64,000 nt of DNA from Rhodanobacter glycinis (GTDB lineage: Bacteria > Pseudomonadota > Gammaproteobacteria > Xanthomonadales > Rhodanobacteraceae): the NCBI RefSeq assembly GCF_900114325.1, contig NZ_FOSR01000001.1, positions 1 through 64,000 of the forward strand. The letters run 5' to 3'. Below, in pieces: positions 36,138 to 44,681 of the stretch. Made by a program: the position numbers and the translations under genes. The notes beneath the pieces were generated by a model, which ran no database searches, had not been told where the DNA came from, and saw only the letters and a list, made by a program, of their open reading frames with translations. The first letter of the stretch is position 1; every line of letters starts with the position of its first letter.

Positions 36138-38012
36138 TCAACCCGGTGGCGCAAGCTGTGCCTGTACCTCGTTGATCGAATCGCGGATGCGCTTGCTGAA
36201 CACCGAATCGTCGTGGTGGATCAGCACCAGCCGTTCGGTGGCGCGGGTCATCGCCACGTAGAGCAGGCGCGCCTCATCGGCTTCGCCTTGGCCGGGCTTG
36301 GGCAGCGAGCCGAGGCCGGGAATGATGACGAACGGAAATTCCAGCCCCTTGCTGGAATGCATGGTGACCAGCTTCACGCTGTCGCCCACCACAAACAGCG
36401 AGCTCTTGCCGTTGCCCTCGGCGAGCCGGCTGGGGATGTCCTCGCGGCGCAGGGCTTCCTGGAGCTTCTCGCCTTCCCACTGGTTGCGAAAGATCACCGC
36501 CATGTCGGAGTACGGACGGCCGTGCGCGTGTTCGTCGCGCAATTGGGCGATCAGCGCGTCGAGCTGGGCTGCCGCGGTGTCGGTGCGGATCAGTTCGGGC
36601 AGCGGGCCACGCCGGCCGGCGCTTTCCGGCGCGATCAGCGGGATGCCGTCGTCCTCATCGGGGCGCTCGGCAAGCAGCTCGCTGGCGAAGCCACGCGCCA
36701 CGGCAAGAATCTCCAGCGTGTTGCGGTAGTTGAGCTTGAGGATGGTGGTGCGCCCCTGCGCCTGCACGCCCATGCTCTTCCAGCTGATTTTCTTGCGGCT
36801 GGCCTGGCCGTAGATGTTCTGCGCGTCGTCGTACAACACCAGCAGCGAGTTGGTGGACGGGTCGATCATCTGCACGATCAGCTTGTACCAGTCCGGCTCG
36901 AAATCGTGGCCTTCGTCGATCAGCACGGCGCCGTACTGGAAGCGCGGAATCTGGCCCTTGTCCACGCCGGCGATGACGGCCGGCGGCAACGCGTCGGTGA
37001 AGGCCTTGCCGTGGCCCGGTGGCAGCGGCTCGTGATAAGCCACCAGCATTTTCCGGCACCACTTGTGGAAGTTGTACACCTGCACCCGTTCGCTCAGGCC
37101 GCGTTCGCCGATCAATTGTTCCAGCCGCGCGGCCAGCGTCTTGTTGTAGCAGAGCACCAGGATCGGCTTGTGCAGCGCACGCGCCAGTTGCATGGCGCGG
37201 AAGCCGAGGATCATCGTCTTGCCCGAGCCGGCGACGCCGTGGATGATGCGGTGCTCGTCGCCCAGCGAACGCGCCAGTTGTTCCTGCTGGGCGTCCATCA
37301 CCTTGACCAGGTCGGGAATCGCCAGCGTACGCGACGCGCTCTCGCCGGATGACGCGAACAGGCCGAACTGGCCGCTGCCCGGTTCCACGCGCAGCTCCGG
37401 GAACAGGTGCCAGCGCACGCGGTCGATCTGCGGCAGGGTCAGGGCCACCGGAAACACCTGCGGGAACATCGCCCACAGCTGTTCCTGGAATACCTCGGCG
37501 TCGGCCGTCTCGTAGAGCTCGTCGCGGCAGATCGCCAGATGGTCGGGAATCACCGCCGCCAGCCCGCCGTCGATGAACTGTTTGCGCGTGATGTTGGCCA
37601 GGATCACGCCGTAGGCCCACGGCATGATCAGCTTGCCGGCATGACGGTGCCCTTCGGGGTGGCGCAGGGCCGGGTCGCGTTCCAGTACCACGCCGATTTC
37701 CAGCGCGTAGGCGCGAGCCTGCAACAGCGGACTGGTTTCCTTGGCCAGCCCGCGGTCGGTGACCAGGGTGAACTGGGTACGGTCAGCCTGCTGGATCGTC
37801 TCGGCCTTCCAGTCCTTCACTTCCAGCACCAGCAGGCCGCGGCGCGGGTGGAACACCACGAAGTCCGGGCGACGCTGCTTCAGTCCGATCGGTACGTCGT
37901 ACCACAGCAGGTAGTCGTCCTCGAGCTTCTGTTCCAGTCGCTCGGAAACACGCTTCTCGCCGCCGGTCATGCGCGGCAGGCAGCTGTTGCGGGTCGGAAT
38001 GAGTGTTGCCAC
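36138..38012 (-). CDS. NERD-domain UvrD-like superfamily I helicase
   Basis: This 624-residue protein starts with a NERD (nuclease-related) domain: MTGGEKRVSERLEQKLEDDYLLWYDV, PDFVVFHPRRGLLVLEVKDW, with the D...ExK core of the fold. The helicase part follows: GVAGSGKTMIL (Walker A), VLIDEGHDF (motif II), KLNYRN (motif IV), VKLVTMHSSKGLEF and RLLYVAMTRAT (motif VI). It probably processes DNA ends or foreign DNA. The GTG start at 38012 has AGGGAAG upstream and begins at the family consensus ATLIPTRNS; an ATG at 38075 is possible. Confidence 0.9.
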   Translation of the reverse strand: MATLIPTRNSCLPRMTGGEKRVSERLEQKLEDDYLLWYDVPIGLKQRRPDFVVFHPRRGLLVLEVKDWKAETIQQADRTQFTLVTDRGLAKETSPLLQARAYALEIGVVLERDPALRHPEGHRHAGKLIMPWAYGVILANITRKQFIDGGLAAVIPDHLAICRDELYETADAEVFQEQLWAMFPQVFPVALTLPQIDRVRWHLFPELRVEPGSGQFGLFASSGESASRTLAIPDLVKVMDAQQEQLARSLGDEHRIIHGVAGSGKTMILGFRAMQLARALHKPILVLCYNKTLAARLEQLIGERGLSERVQVYNFHKWCRKMLVAYHEPLPPGHGKAFTDALPPAVIAGVDKGQIPRFQYGAVLIDEGHDFEPDWYKLIVQMIDPSTNSLLVLYDDAQNIYGQASRKKISWKSMGVQAQGRTTILKLNYRNTLEILAVARGFASELLAERPDEDDGIPLIAPESAGRRGPLPELIRTDTAAAQLDALIAQLRDEHAHGRPYSDMAVIFRNQWEGEKLQEALRREDIPSRLAEGNGKSSLFVVGDSVKLVTMHSSKGLEFPFVIIPGLGSLPKPGQGEADEARLLYVAMTRATERLVLIHHDDSVFSKRIRDSINEVQAQLAPPG

Positions 38013-38101
38013 CGTGGATTGCTTCCCTGGATGCCCTTCCGGGACGTTAGCCGAACCGGTGGCGCTGTCAATCATGCGGCATCGTCTCGCGAGCGAATCC
38101 C

Positions 38102-38208
38102 ACTCCCTGTGGGAGAGGGTGGCGGAAGCCGGGTGAGGGTGCGGGCGGAGCGGGGTGCTACGGCGAAGCCGTACCCTCACCCCAACCCCTCTCCCGACGG
38201 GAGAGGGG
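38102..38208. repeat. Intergenic palindromic repeat (CCCTCTCCC type)
   Basis: Nested hairpins are present: CTCCCTGTGGGAG near 38103, GGGTGAGGGT (38131-38140) facing ACCCTCACCC (38173-38182), and CCCCTCTCCC-GAC-GGGAGAGGGG (38186-38208). Sequences of this style are frequent between genes in xanthomonads and pseudomonads. It lies in the divergent region between the helicase gene and the DAHP synthase leader. Confidence 0.75.
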
Positions 38209-38257
38209 CGTAAGGCCTGGAGGGGCATCCCTGCATGCCGTCATGCCAAACGAGACT

Positions 38258-38285
38258 TTGCACGCGCCCGGCATCGTGCTATTTG
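38258..38285 (+). promoter_or_regulatory. Possible promoter of the DAHP synthase leader
   Basis: TTGCAC (38258-38263) and TATTTG (38280-38285) are 16 bases apart. Transcription would start near 38292, next to the leader-peptide ATG at 38293, so the leader could be translated without a 5' untranslated region. No ribosome binding site is seen there. Confidence 0.4.
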
Positions 38286-38292
38286 TAGAAAC

Positions 38293-38376
38293 ATGATCCT
38301 CTCTTCCACCCGCTACTACTTTTGGTTTTATGGCTATCCGATGCCGGCGGCGGAGAGTGGAGCGCGATTGCAGTAA
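38293..38376 (+). CDS. Aromatic leader peptide (attenuation control of DAHP synthase)
   Basis: A 27-residue frame, MILSSTRYYFWFYGYPMPAA plus ESGARLQ, has aromatic residues in seven of eight consecutive codons (residues 8-15: Tyr-Tyr-Phe-Trp-Phe-Tyr-Gly-Tyr). Such clustering is expected only for a leader peptide that senses charged tRNAs for the three aromatic amino acids. It is followed by a perfect terminator at 38403 and by the DAHP synthase gene. Ribosome stalling at residues 8-15 would leave GGCGGC (38346-38351) free to pair with GCCGCC (38406-38411) and so break the terminator. Confidence 0.85.
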   Translation: MILSSTRYYFWFYGYPMPAAESGARLQ

Positions 38377-38402
38377 ACCGAAAATCGCACAGACAACCAC
38401 AG

Positions 38403-38432
38403 AAAGCCGCCAGTCACCCTGGCGGCTTTTTT
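38403..38432 (+). terminator. Attenuator terminator upstream of DAHP synthase
   Basis: GCCGCCAG and CTGGCGGC form an 8-bp stem, extended by A-T pairs, around the loop TCACC, followed by six T. It lies between the aromatic leader peptide and the DAHP synthase start at 38466, so it can only reduce expression of that gene. An upstream GGCGGC offers the competing antiterminator pairing. Confidence 0.9.
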
Positions 38433-38465
38433 GTTGGCCGCCGGAAACCACCCAAGGAGTCCACC

Positions 38466-39563
38466 GTGTCCAGCCACACCGACGATCTGCGCATCCGCGA
38501 GATCAGGGAATTGCCCACCCCCGCCCAAGTGATGCGCGAGCATGCCCCCGACGAGAACGCGCTTGCCACCGTGAGCGAGTCGCGCCAGGCGCTGCACCAC
38601 ATCCTGCACGGTCGCGACGATCGCCTGGCCGTGGTCATCGGGCCATGCTCGATCCACGATCCGCACGCCGCATTCGAGTACGCCACGCGCCTTGCCGTCG
38701 AGCGTGTTCGTCATGCCGGCGAACTGGAGATCGTGATGCGCGTGTACTTCGAAAAGCCGCGCACCACGGTGGGCTGGAAAGGGCTGATCAACGATCCGGA
38801 GCTGGATGGCAGTTGCCGCATCGACAAGGGTCTGCGGCTGGCGCGCAACCTGCTGTGCGACATCAATGCACTGGGACTGCCGGCCGGCTGCGAGTTCCTG
38901 GACATGATCACGCCGCAGTACATCGCCGACCTGGTGGCATGGGGTGCCATCGGCGCGCGCACCACCGAAAGCCAGGTGCATCGCGAGCTGGCCTCGGGGC
39001 TGTCCTGTCCGGTGGGCTTCAAGAATGGCACCGACGGCAACGTGAAGATCGCGGTGGATGCCGTGCAGGCAGCCTCGCAACCGCATCATTTCATGGCCGT
39101 GACCAAGGACGGGCACACGGCCATCGCGGCCACCAGCGGCAACGAGGATTGCCATGTGATCCTGCGTGGCGGCAAGACGCCGAACTACGACGCGGCCAGC
39201 GTGGATGCGGCCTGCGCCGCGATCGGCAAGAGCGGCCTGGAGCCGCATGTGATGATCGACGCCAGCCACGCCAACAGCAGCAAGAAGCCGGAGAACCAGC
39301 CGCGCGTGGTAGCGGATATCGCCGGACAGATCGAGGCGGGCGAGCGGCGCATCGTCGGGGTGATGGTGGAAAGCCATCTCAACGCCGGTCGCCAGGAACT
39401 GGTGCCGGGCCAGCCGCTGGCTTACGGCCAGAGCGTCACCGATGGCTGCCTTGGCTGGGACGAGTCCGTACGCGTGCTGGAACGGTTGGCGCAAGCCGTG
39501 CGCCGACGCCGCGCGCTGGCCGTGGATGGATTCGCACCGGTGCGACTGCAGGCGGCGGGTTGA
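38466..39563 (+). CDS. 3-deoxy-7-phosphoheptulonate (DAHP) synthase, class I
   Basis: This 365-residue enzyme joins phosphoenolpyruvate and erythrose 4-phosphate, the first step of aromatic amino acid synthesis. The AroF/G/H pattern is clear: LAVVIGPCSIHDPHAAFEYA, MRVYFEKPRTTVGWKGLINDP, GARTTESQVHRELASGLS, GFKNGTDG, VMIDASHANSSKKPENQ, VMVESHLNAGRQ. The start is GTG at 38466 with AAGGAG six bases before. Which amino acid inhibits it cannot be told. An upstream leader peptide with Tyr, Phe and Trp codons suggests control by all three. Confidence 0.95.
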   Translation: MSSHTDDLRIREIRELPTPAQVMREHAPDENALATVSESRQALHHILHGRDDRLAVVIGPCSIHDPHAAFEYATRLAVERVRHAGELEIVMRVYFEKPRTTVGWKGLINDPELDGSCRIDKGLRLARNLLCDINALGLPAGCEFLDMITPQYIADLVAWGAIGARTTESQVHRELASGLSCPVGFKNGTDGNVKIAVDAVQAASQPHHFMAVTKDGHTAIAATSGNEDCHVILRGGKTPNYDAASVDAACAAIGKSGLEPHVMIDASHANSSKKPENQPRVVADIAGQIEAGERRIVGVMVESHLNAGRQELVPGQPLAYGQSVTDGCLGWDESVRVLERLAQAVRRRRALAVDGFAPVRLQAAG

Positions 39564-39584
39564 GGCGAAAACGGATCGCTTCTG

Positions 39585-40013
39585 CTAACCGTCGAGGCGC
39601 GCATCGAGCGTGATGCGCGCGTTCAATACCTTGGAGACCGGACAGTGCTGCTTGGTCGCTTCGGCAATCTGCTCGAACATGGCAATGTCGATGCGCGGGA
39701 TGCGGGCGCGGCAGGTCAGGCGGATGGCGGTAATGCTGAAACCGTTGGTTTCCTGCTCCAGTGTGACGTCGGCACGCGTCTCGATCCGTTCGGCCGTGAT
39801 CCCGGCGCTTTCCAACCCGAGTGCCAGCGCCATCGAGTAGCAGCCGGCGTGGGCGGCGCCCAGCAGCTCTTCCGGATTGGTACCCGGGCCGCTCTCGAAG
39901 CGGGAACGAAAACCGTAGGGCGCGTCGCGCAGCACCCCGGTCTGGGTGGAAATGTTGCCCTTGCCGCCCTTCAGATTGCCTTGCCAGACGGCGGTGGCGG
40001 ATCGCGTGATCAT
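39585..40013 (-). CDS. OsmC-type organic hydroperoxide reductase
   Basis: This 142-residue protein has the OsmC fold with two reactive Cys: GAAHAGCYSMALAL (C58) and TKQHCPVSKVLNA. NPEELLGAAHAGC is the signature of OsmC proper rather than Ohr. It would reduce organic peroxides in the cytoplasm under osmotic or oxidative stress. It is convergent with the DAHP synthase gene, with only 21 bases between the stops. Confidence 0.92.
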   Translation of the reverse strand: MITRSATAVWQGNLKGGKGNISTQTGVLRDAPYGFRSRFESGPGTNPEELLGAAHAGCYSMALALGLESAGITAERIETRADVTLEQETNGFSITAIRLTCRARIPRIDIAMFEQIAEATKQHCPVSKVLNARITLDARLDG

Positions 40014-40155
40014 CGATAAGCCCCATGTTCAAGGGAGGCCAGCATGGACCGGTTTGCGTGCAAGTCGCGCGAACGTCGCGAGATGCCGGTTTCACGCCCG
40101 TTTTCCGCCGGCTGGGCGTATGCTGCGCGGCTATGTGCCACTCAGGAAAAACAGC

Positions 40156-40431
40156 ATGACGCCCGACGTCCGCCATGACGCTTCCGCGCATCGTTTCGAG
40201 ATCCTCGTCGACGGCTCGCTGTGCGAGCTGGACTACACGCTGGAACACGGGGTCATGACCATTACCCATACCGGCGTGCCCGAGGCGGTCGGCGGGCGCG
40301 GGCTGGCCGGGGCGCTGGTACGTGCAGCGATGGAAACGGCGCGGGCGCAGGGCTGGAAGGTGGTGCCGGCGTGCAGCTACGCCTCCGTCTGGGTGCAGCG
40401 CCATCCGGAGTACGACGACCTGCTCGCCTGA
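40156..40431 (+). CDS. Short GNAT-type N-acetyltransferase
   Basis: This 91-residue protein is the minimal GNAT fold of the COG2388 type: FEILVDGSLCELDYTLEHGVMTITHTGVPEAVGGRGLAGALVRAAMETARAQGWKVVPACSYASVWVQRHPEYDDL. The acetyl-CoA loop is VGGRGLAGAL. The substrate is unknown. AGGAAA precedes the ATG. It is followed after 43 bases by the DUF1345 gene and is probably in the same operon. Confidence 0.88.
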   Translation: MTPDVRHDASAHRFEILVDGSLCELDYTLEHGVMTITHTGVPEAVGGRGLAGALVRAAMETARAQGWKVVPACSYASVWVQRHPEYDDLLA

Positions 40432-40474
40432 AGCCACCCGTTGCCCGTTGCCGTATCCGAATGCAGGAAAGCCC

Positions 40475-41167
40475 GTGACCGAACCACCCGAGTCGACGCC
40501 CGTGGAGGACGCTGCCACCCATCGCCGCTGGCACCCGCTGCGCTACATCCGTGTGCGACCAAGGTTGATGACATCCACCGTGATTTTCGTGGTGGTCGGT
40601 ACGTTGTTGGCCTTGGGCGGAACCCGAACGTCCCTGGCAATGCTGCTGGCTTTCGATGTCGGTGCGTTGCTCTATCTGATCGCGCTGGCGCGCATGTTCA
40701 CGCGCTCCAACCATGGCCACCTGGCACGCCAGGCCCGATTGCAGGACACGGGGCGCCACGCCACGCTGGCGGTCGCCGTGCTGGTGTCGATGGTGGTGCT
40801 GGTGGCGCTGGCGACCGAATTGCATGCGGCCAAGGCGGGCGGCGTGGCGGCGATTGGCGTGGCGGCGGGCAGCGTGATCCTGTCATGGCTGTTCATGAAC
40901 ACCACGTTCGCGCTGCATTACGCGCACAGCTTCTACGGCGAGGACGACAGCCGGGCCGGCGGTCTGGAATTTCCTTCCACGCCCAAGCCCGACTATTGGG
41001 ATTTCGTGTATTTCTCGTTCGTCATCGGCATGTGCTTCCAGACCTCGGACGTGACCGTCAGTGGTCGGCACATGCGTCGCCTCACGCTCATGCACAGCGT
41101 GGTGGCGTTTTTCTTCAACGTGTTCATCCTGGCGATCAGCGTCAGCGTGGTGGGCGGCCTGGGCTGA
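40475..41167 (+). CDS. DUF1345 family integral membrane protein
   Basis: This 230-residue protein has five transmembrane helices and the family block FMNTTFALHYAHSFYGEDD followed by DYWDFVYFSFVIGMCFQTSDVTVSGRHMRRLTLMHSVVAFFFNVFILAISVSV. Function is unknown; the last part looks like a two-helix channel pore region. A GTG at 40475 preceded by AGGAAA is the best start. Confidence 0.85.
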   Translation: MTEPPESTPVEDAATHRRWHPLRYIRVRPRLMTSTVIFVVVGTLLALGGTRTSLAMLLAFDVGALLYLIALARMFTRSNHGHLARQARLQDTGRHATLAVAVLVSMVVLVALATELHAAKAGGVAAIGVAAGSVILSWLFMNTTFALHYAHSFYGEDDSRAGGLEFPSTPKPDYWDFVYFSFVIGMCFQTSDVTVSGRHMRRLTLMHSVVAFFFNVFILAISVSVVGGLG

Positions 41168-41179
41168 GCCTGCGCCGGT

Positions 41180-41662
41180 TCAGTCGCGAAAGTTGTCGAA
41201 CTGCAGCGGCAGTTCCACCTCGGACTTGCGCAACAGGGCCATGGCCAGTTGCAGGTCGTCGCGCTTCTTGCCGGTGACGCGCAGCTTGTCGCCGTTGATC
41301 TGCGCTTCGACCTTGAGCTTGGCGGCCTTCAGTTCGGCTACCAGTTTCTTCGCGACCGGCTGCTCGATGCCCTGTTTCACGGTGATCTTCTGGCGTGCGC
41401 CGGCCAGGTTGGTTTCCGGGTCGGCCACGTCCAGCGCGCGAACGTCGATCTTCCGCGAGATCAGCCGGGCGCGCAGGATGTCCAGCATCTGCTGCAGCTG
41501 GAATTCGCTGGGTGCGCTCTGGGTGATCTCGAACTTGTCCAGCTCGAACTTCGCGTCGCTGCCCTTGAAATCGAAGCGGCTGGCCAGCTCGCGGTTGGCC
41601 TGGTCCACGGCATTGGTGAGTTCGTGCTTGTCGACTTCGGAGATCACGTCGAAGGAAGGCAT
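41180..41662 (-). CDS. yajQ: YajQ family nucleotide (cyclic di-GMP) binding protein
   Basis: This 160-residue protein matches YajQ: MPSFDVISEVDKHELTNAVDQANRELASRFDFKGSDAKFEL, then ISRKIDVRALD, KKLVAELKAAKLKVEAQINGDKLRVTGKKRDDLQ and LPLQFDNFRD at the end. In Xanthomonas the homologue binds cyclic di-GMP and affects virulence genes. The same role here is inference, but the window also holds a GGDEF protein. It is convergent with the DUF1345 gene and divergent from the flavoprotein gene. Confidence 0.95.
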   Translation of the reverse strand: MPSFDVISEVDKHELTNAVDQANRELASRFDFKGSDAKFELDKFEITQSAPSEFQLQQMLDILRARLISRKIDVRALDVADPETNLAGARQKITVKQGIEQPVAKKLVAELKAAKLKVEAQINGDKLRVTGKKRDDLQLAMALLRKSEVELPLQFDNFRD

Positions 41663-41770
41663 GGCATTGGTTCCCGGGAAAACAGGCTGACAGTGTAAGC
41701 GATGCCGCTGAGCGATAATGCTGCGTATCCCTCACCGTCATTCCGGCGAGGCGCAATCCAGGCCCAACGG

Positions 41771-43021
41771 ATGATCGACAGTGCAAATGGTGAACCCTTG
41801 AAAGTGGATGTATTGATCGTCGGCGCGGGCGCCGCGGGCCTGATGTGCGCCATCGCCGCTGGCCAGCGTGGACGCAGCGTGCTGGTGGTCGATCACGCCA
41901 ACAAGGCGGGCAAGAAAATCCTGATGTCCGGCGGCGGGCGCTGCAACTTCACCAACATGGGCGTGACGCCGGCCAATTACCTGTCGGCCAACCCGCATTT
42001 CGCCAAATCGGCACTGGCGCGCTACACGCCCTGGGATTTCATCGCGCTGGTGGAAAAACATGGCATCGCCTACCACGAGAAGGAACTGGGCCAGCTGTTC
42101 TGCGACGACTCCTCCAAGCAGATCGTGCGCATGTTGCTGGACGAATGCAGCGCTGCGGGCGTGCGCGTGGAGACCGGTTGCGCGGTCGAGCGCGTGCGCC
42201 GCCATGACGAGGGTTTCAGCGTGCGCACGGCGCGTGGCGAAGTGCATGCCGAGTCACTGGTGGTCGCCTGCGGCGGACTGTCGATACCCAGCATGGGCGC
42301 CAGCGGCTTCGGCTACGAACTGGCACGCCAGTTCGGCCACGAGGTGTTGCCGGTCCGCGCCGGCCTGGTGCCGCTGACCTTGAGCGGCAAGCATCAGGAG
42401 CGTTATGAGGATCTGGCCGGCGTGGCACTTCCCATGGTCGAAAGCCGGGTCGGCAAAAGCCGCTTCCGTGCTGGCATGCTGTTCACCCACCGCGGCATCA
42501 GCGGCCCGGCGATCCTGCAGATTTCCTCGTACTGGCAGCCCGGCGACGACTTGCGCGTCGACCTGCTGCCCGATCTTGATGCCGGCGGTTGGCTCAACGA
42601 GCAGCGCGTTGCCCGGCCCGCCGCCGAACTGAAGAACGTGCTGGCCGACGTGCTGCCGAAACGCCTGGCCCAACGCCTGTGCGAGCGCGGGTTCCTCGCT
42701 CCTCAAAGCAGTGGCCATCCATGGCCACTCCCCGCGTTCGAAAGCCGTCCGATGCGTCAGTACCGCGAAGCCGATCTGCATGAGATCGGCCGACAACTGC
42801 ACGACTGGCCCATCGTCGCCAGCGGCACCGAAGGCTACCGCACCGCCGAGGTCACCCTGGGCGGCGTGGATACCGATGGCCTTTCGTCGAGCACCATGCA
42901 GTCGAAACTCGTGCCCGGGCTGTACTTCATCGGCGAGGTGGTCGACGTCACCGGCTGGCTGGGCGGCTACAATTTCCAGTGGGCATGGGCGTCGGGGCAG
43001 GCGGCCGGGCAGGTGGCGTAA
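41771..43021 (+). CDS. FAD-dependent oxidoreductase of the HI0933/YhiN family
   Basis: This 416-residue flavoprotein begins LKVDVLIVGAGAAGLMCAIAAGQRGRSVLVVDHANKAGKKILMSGGGRCNFTN, the HI0933 signature with its dinucleotide fold. It ends VDVTGWLGGYNFQWAWASGQAAG, the usual C-terminal FAD motif. The reaction is unknown. A start at 41702 is possible, but the extra 23 residues are not family-like, so the ATG at 41771 is preferred. Confidence 0.9.
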   Translation: MIDSANGEPLKVDVLIVGAGAAGLMCAIAAGQRGRSVLVVDHANKAGKKILMSGGGRCNFTNMGVTPANYLSANPHFAKSALARYTPWDFIALVEKHGIAYHEKELGQLFCDDSSKQIVRMLLDECSAAGVRVETGCAVERVRRHDEGFSVRTARGEVHAESLVVACGGLSIPSMGASGFGYELARQFGHEVLPVRAGLVPLTLSGKHQERYEDLAGVALPMVESRVGKSRFRAGMLFTHRGISGPAILQISSYWQPGDDLRVDLLPDLDAGGWLNEQRVARPAAELKNVLADVLPKRLAQRLCERGFLAPQSSGHPWPLPAFESRPMRQYREADLHEIGRQLHDWPIVASGTEGYRTAEVTLGGVDTDGLSSSTMQSKLVPGLYFIGEVVDVTGWLGGYNFQWAWASGQAAGQVA

Positions 43022-43058
43022 ACGTCTGTCTGGCCTTCCTGCGGCCATGCGACCATTT

Positions 43059-43148
43059 CCACCTGTAGGAGCGCACCCTGTGCGCGAAGGGCTTTCGCGA
43101 TACTTCCACCAGGAGCCTTTCGCGCACAGGGTGCGCTCCTACAGGTGG
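43059..43148. repeat. REP-like palindrome, copy 2
   Basis: CCACCTGTAGGAGCGCACCC at the left faces GGGTGCGCTCCTACAGGTGG at the right; the stem continues as TGTGCGCGAA against TTCGCGCACA. It is the longest of the three copies (90 bp). It lies between convergent genes, after the flavoprotein stop. Confidence 0.88.
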
Positions 43149-43198
43149 CGAGCAGGGTTGTGAATATCTTGCGGAGGTTTTCGGGTCTGGCGGCAGCC

Positions 43199-43669
43199 TC
43201 AACGGCGCGCCTGACGCCGCTGCGTGAGCCAGCGATCGAGCTGGTTGGCGAAGGCCTGCTTGTCGCGGGCATGGAAAGGCGCGTGACCGCGGGTGTCGAC
43301 GCCGCTGCCGCGCAGTTCGTCCATGAAATTGCGCATGGTGAGGCGTTGCGCGATGGTCTCGGGCGTATGCAATTCGCCGCGCGGATCGATCGCCAGCGCG
43401 CCTTTCCCGATCACCAGCGCGGCGAGCGGAATGTCCTGGGTCACCACCAGGTCGTCTGCGGCGACGCGCAGCACGATTTCGTTGTCGGCCACGTCGAATC
43501 CGCCCGGTACCTGCATGGCGCGGATGAAGCGTGAGGGCGGCGTGCGCAGATACTGGTTGGCGACCAGGGTTACCGGGATCTGCTCGCGCTCGGCGGCGCG
43601 GAACAGGATGTCCTTGATCGCCACCGGGCAGGCGTCGGCATCCACCCAGATCTGCGCGTTCGCGTTCAC
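43199..43669 (-). CDS. YaiI/YqxD family (DUF188) protein
   Basis: This 156-residue protein is a DUF188 member: [91 protein letters not shown], then [20 protein letters not shown]. The fold is PIN-like, with conserved acidic residues, and an RNA or nuclease role is suspected. The start is GTG at 43669, overlapping the PhzF stop by four bases. Confidence 0.92.
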   Translation of the reverse strand: MNANAQIWVDADACPVAIKDILFRAAEREQIPVTLVANQYLRTPPSRFIRAMQVPGGFDVADNEIVLRVAADDLVVTQDIPLAALVIGKGALAIDPRGELHTPETIAQRLTMRNFMDELRGSGVDTRGHAPFHARDKQAFANQLDRWLTQRRQARR

Positions 43670-44571
43670 CGGCCGTCCCAGTGCAGGTGGCCGTCGACGA
43701 TGACGTGGGTGCGGCCGCCGATCCATACCGCGCCGTCCACCATGTGTGCGATCAGGCACGCGTCGTGCCCGATCTCGCGGCCCTGGCTGACGGTGTAACC
43801 GCCGGCCAGCGGGCCGTGCGGTTCGGCCTGGGCGATGTACGCGGCAATCAGGCCGTTGGCCGCGCCGGAGGCCGGGTCTTCGACGATGCCCACGCCGGCC
43901 GGGAAGGCGCGTACCACCAACTGGTAGTCGGGCTGATTGCCATCCACACGGGACGTCCCCTGGACGCGCGCGAAGGCGCACAAGCCCATGCTGTCGCTGG
44001 CCTTGGCCAGGGCGCCGATGGCGCTGTGGTCGGGTTGCCACGCACGCAGTGCCGATTCGCTCTCCACTTCGGCCAGCCACCAGCGTCGGCCGCCATCGAC
44101 CAGTGCCGGCGGCAGGATGCCGCTGCCGATGCCGCCCAACGCGGCACCCAGCAGCGGGTGCGCATCGTGACCGGTTTCCAGCACGCGTTCGCCGGGCGAT
44201 TGCAGCAGTAGCCGGCAGTCGGCGCCGTTGCCTTCCACGCGGATCGGCAACACGCCGGCGCCGCATTCCTGCCACAGCAGGCCATCGACCGGTGCGGCCA
44301 GCCCGCATTCCAGCGCGGCATGCGCGCTGCCGATGCTGGGATGGCCGGCGAACGGGATTTCCTTGTGCGGCGTGAAGATGCGCACGCGGTAGCTGGCTTT
44401 CGGGTCGTCAGGCGGCAGCAGGAAGGTGGTTTCCACCAGGTTGTTCCAGCGCGCGAAGCGCTGCATCCGCGCGTCGTTCCAGCCACGCGCGTCGGTGACC
44501 ACGCCAAGGTGGTTGCCGCCGCCGTGGCTGGCGGCGAAGACGTCCAGGTGCAGGTAACGAATCGGGGTCAT
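43666..44571 (-). CDS. PhzF-family isomerase/epimerase-like protein
   Basis: This 301-residue protein has the PhzF fold: [37 protein letters not shown] with the catalytic Glu, [25 protein letters not shown] and [21 protein letters not shown]. These proteins isomerise or epimerise small metabolites; phenazine production is not implied because no other phz gene is present. It is co-translated with the DUF188 gene. Confidence 0.92.
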   Translation of the reverse strand: MTPIRYLHLDVFAASHGGGNHLGVVTDARGWNDARMQRFARWNNLVETTFLLPPDDPKASYRVRIFTPHKEIPFAGHPSIGSAHAALECGLAAPVDGLLWQECGAGVLPIRVEGNGADCRLLLQSPGERVLETGHDAHPLLGAALGGIGSGILPPALVDGGRRWWLAEVESESALRAWQPDHSAIGALAKASDSMGLCAFARVQGTSRVDGNQPDYQLVVRAFPAGVGIVEDPASGAANGLIAAYIAQAEPHGPLAGGYTVSQGREIGHDACLIAHMVDGAVWIGGRTHVIVDGHLHWDGR

Positions 44572-44681
44572 GGCGATGGCTGGCGACAGTGGCCGCAGGG
44601 GGAGCGCGCATTCTAGCGGTCGACAAGCGCAGGCGTGAACGCGAAGATGGGCGGATTCATGTCCATGTTCGGAATTGTCCT

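Noticed and set aside
36138-38012. A complete anti-phage defence system around the NERD helicase
   Set aside because: The neighbours are an SH3-domain protein and DAHP synthase; no known defence partner is adjacent.
43666-44571. Phenazine biosynthesis
   Set aside because: Only a PhzF-family protein is present. This family is widespread without phenazine genes, and no other phz gene is in the window.
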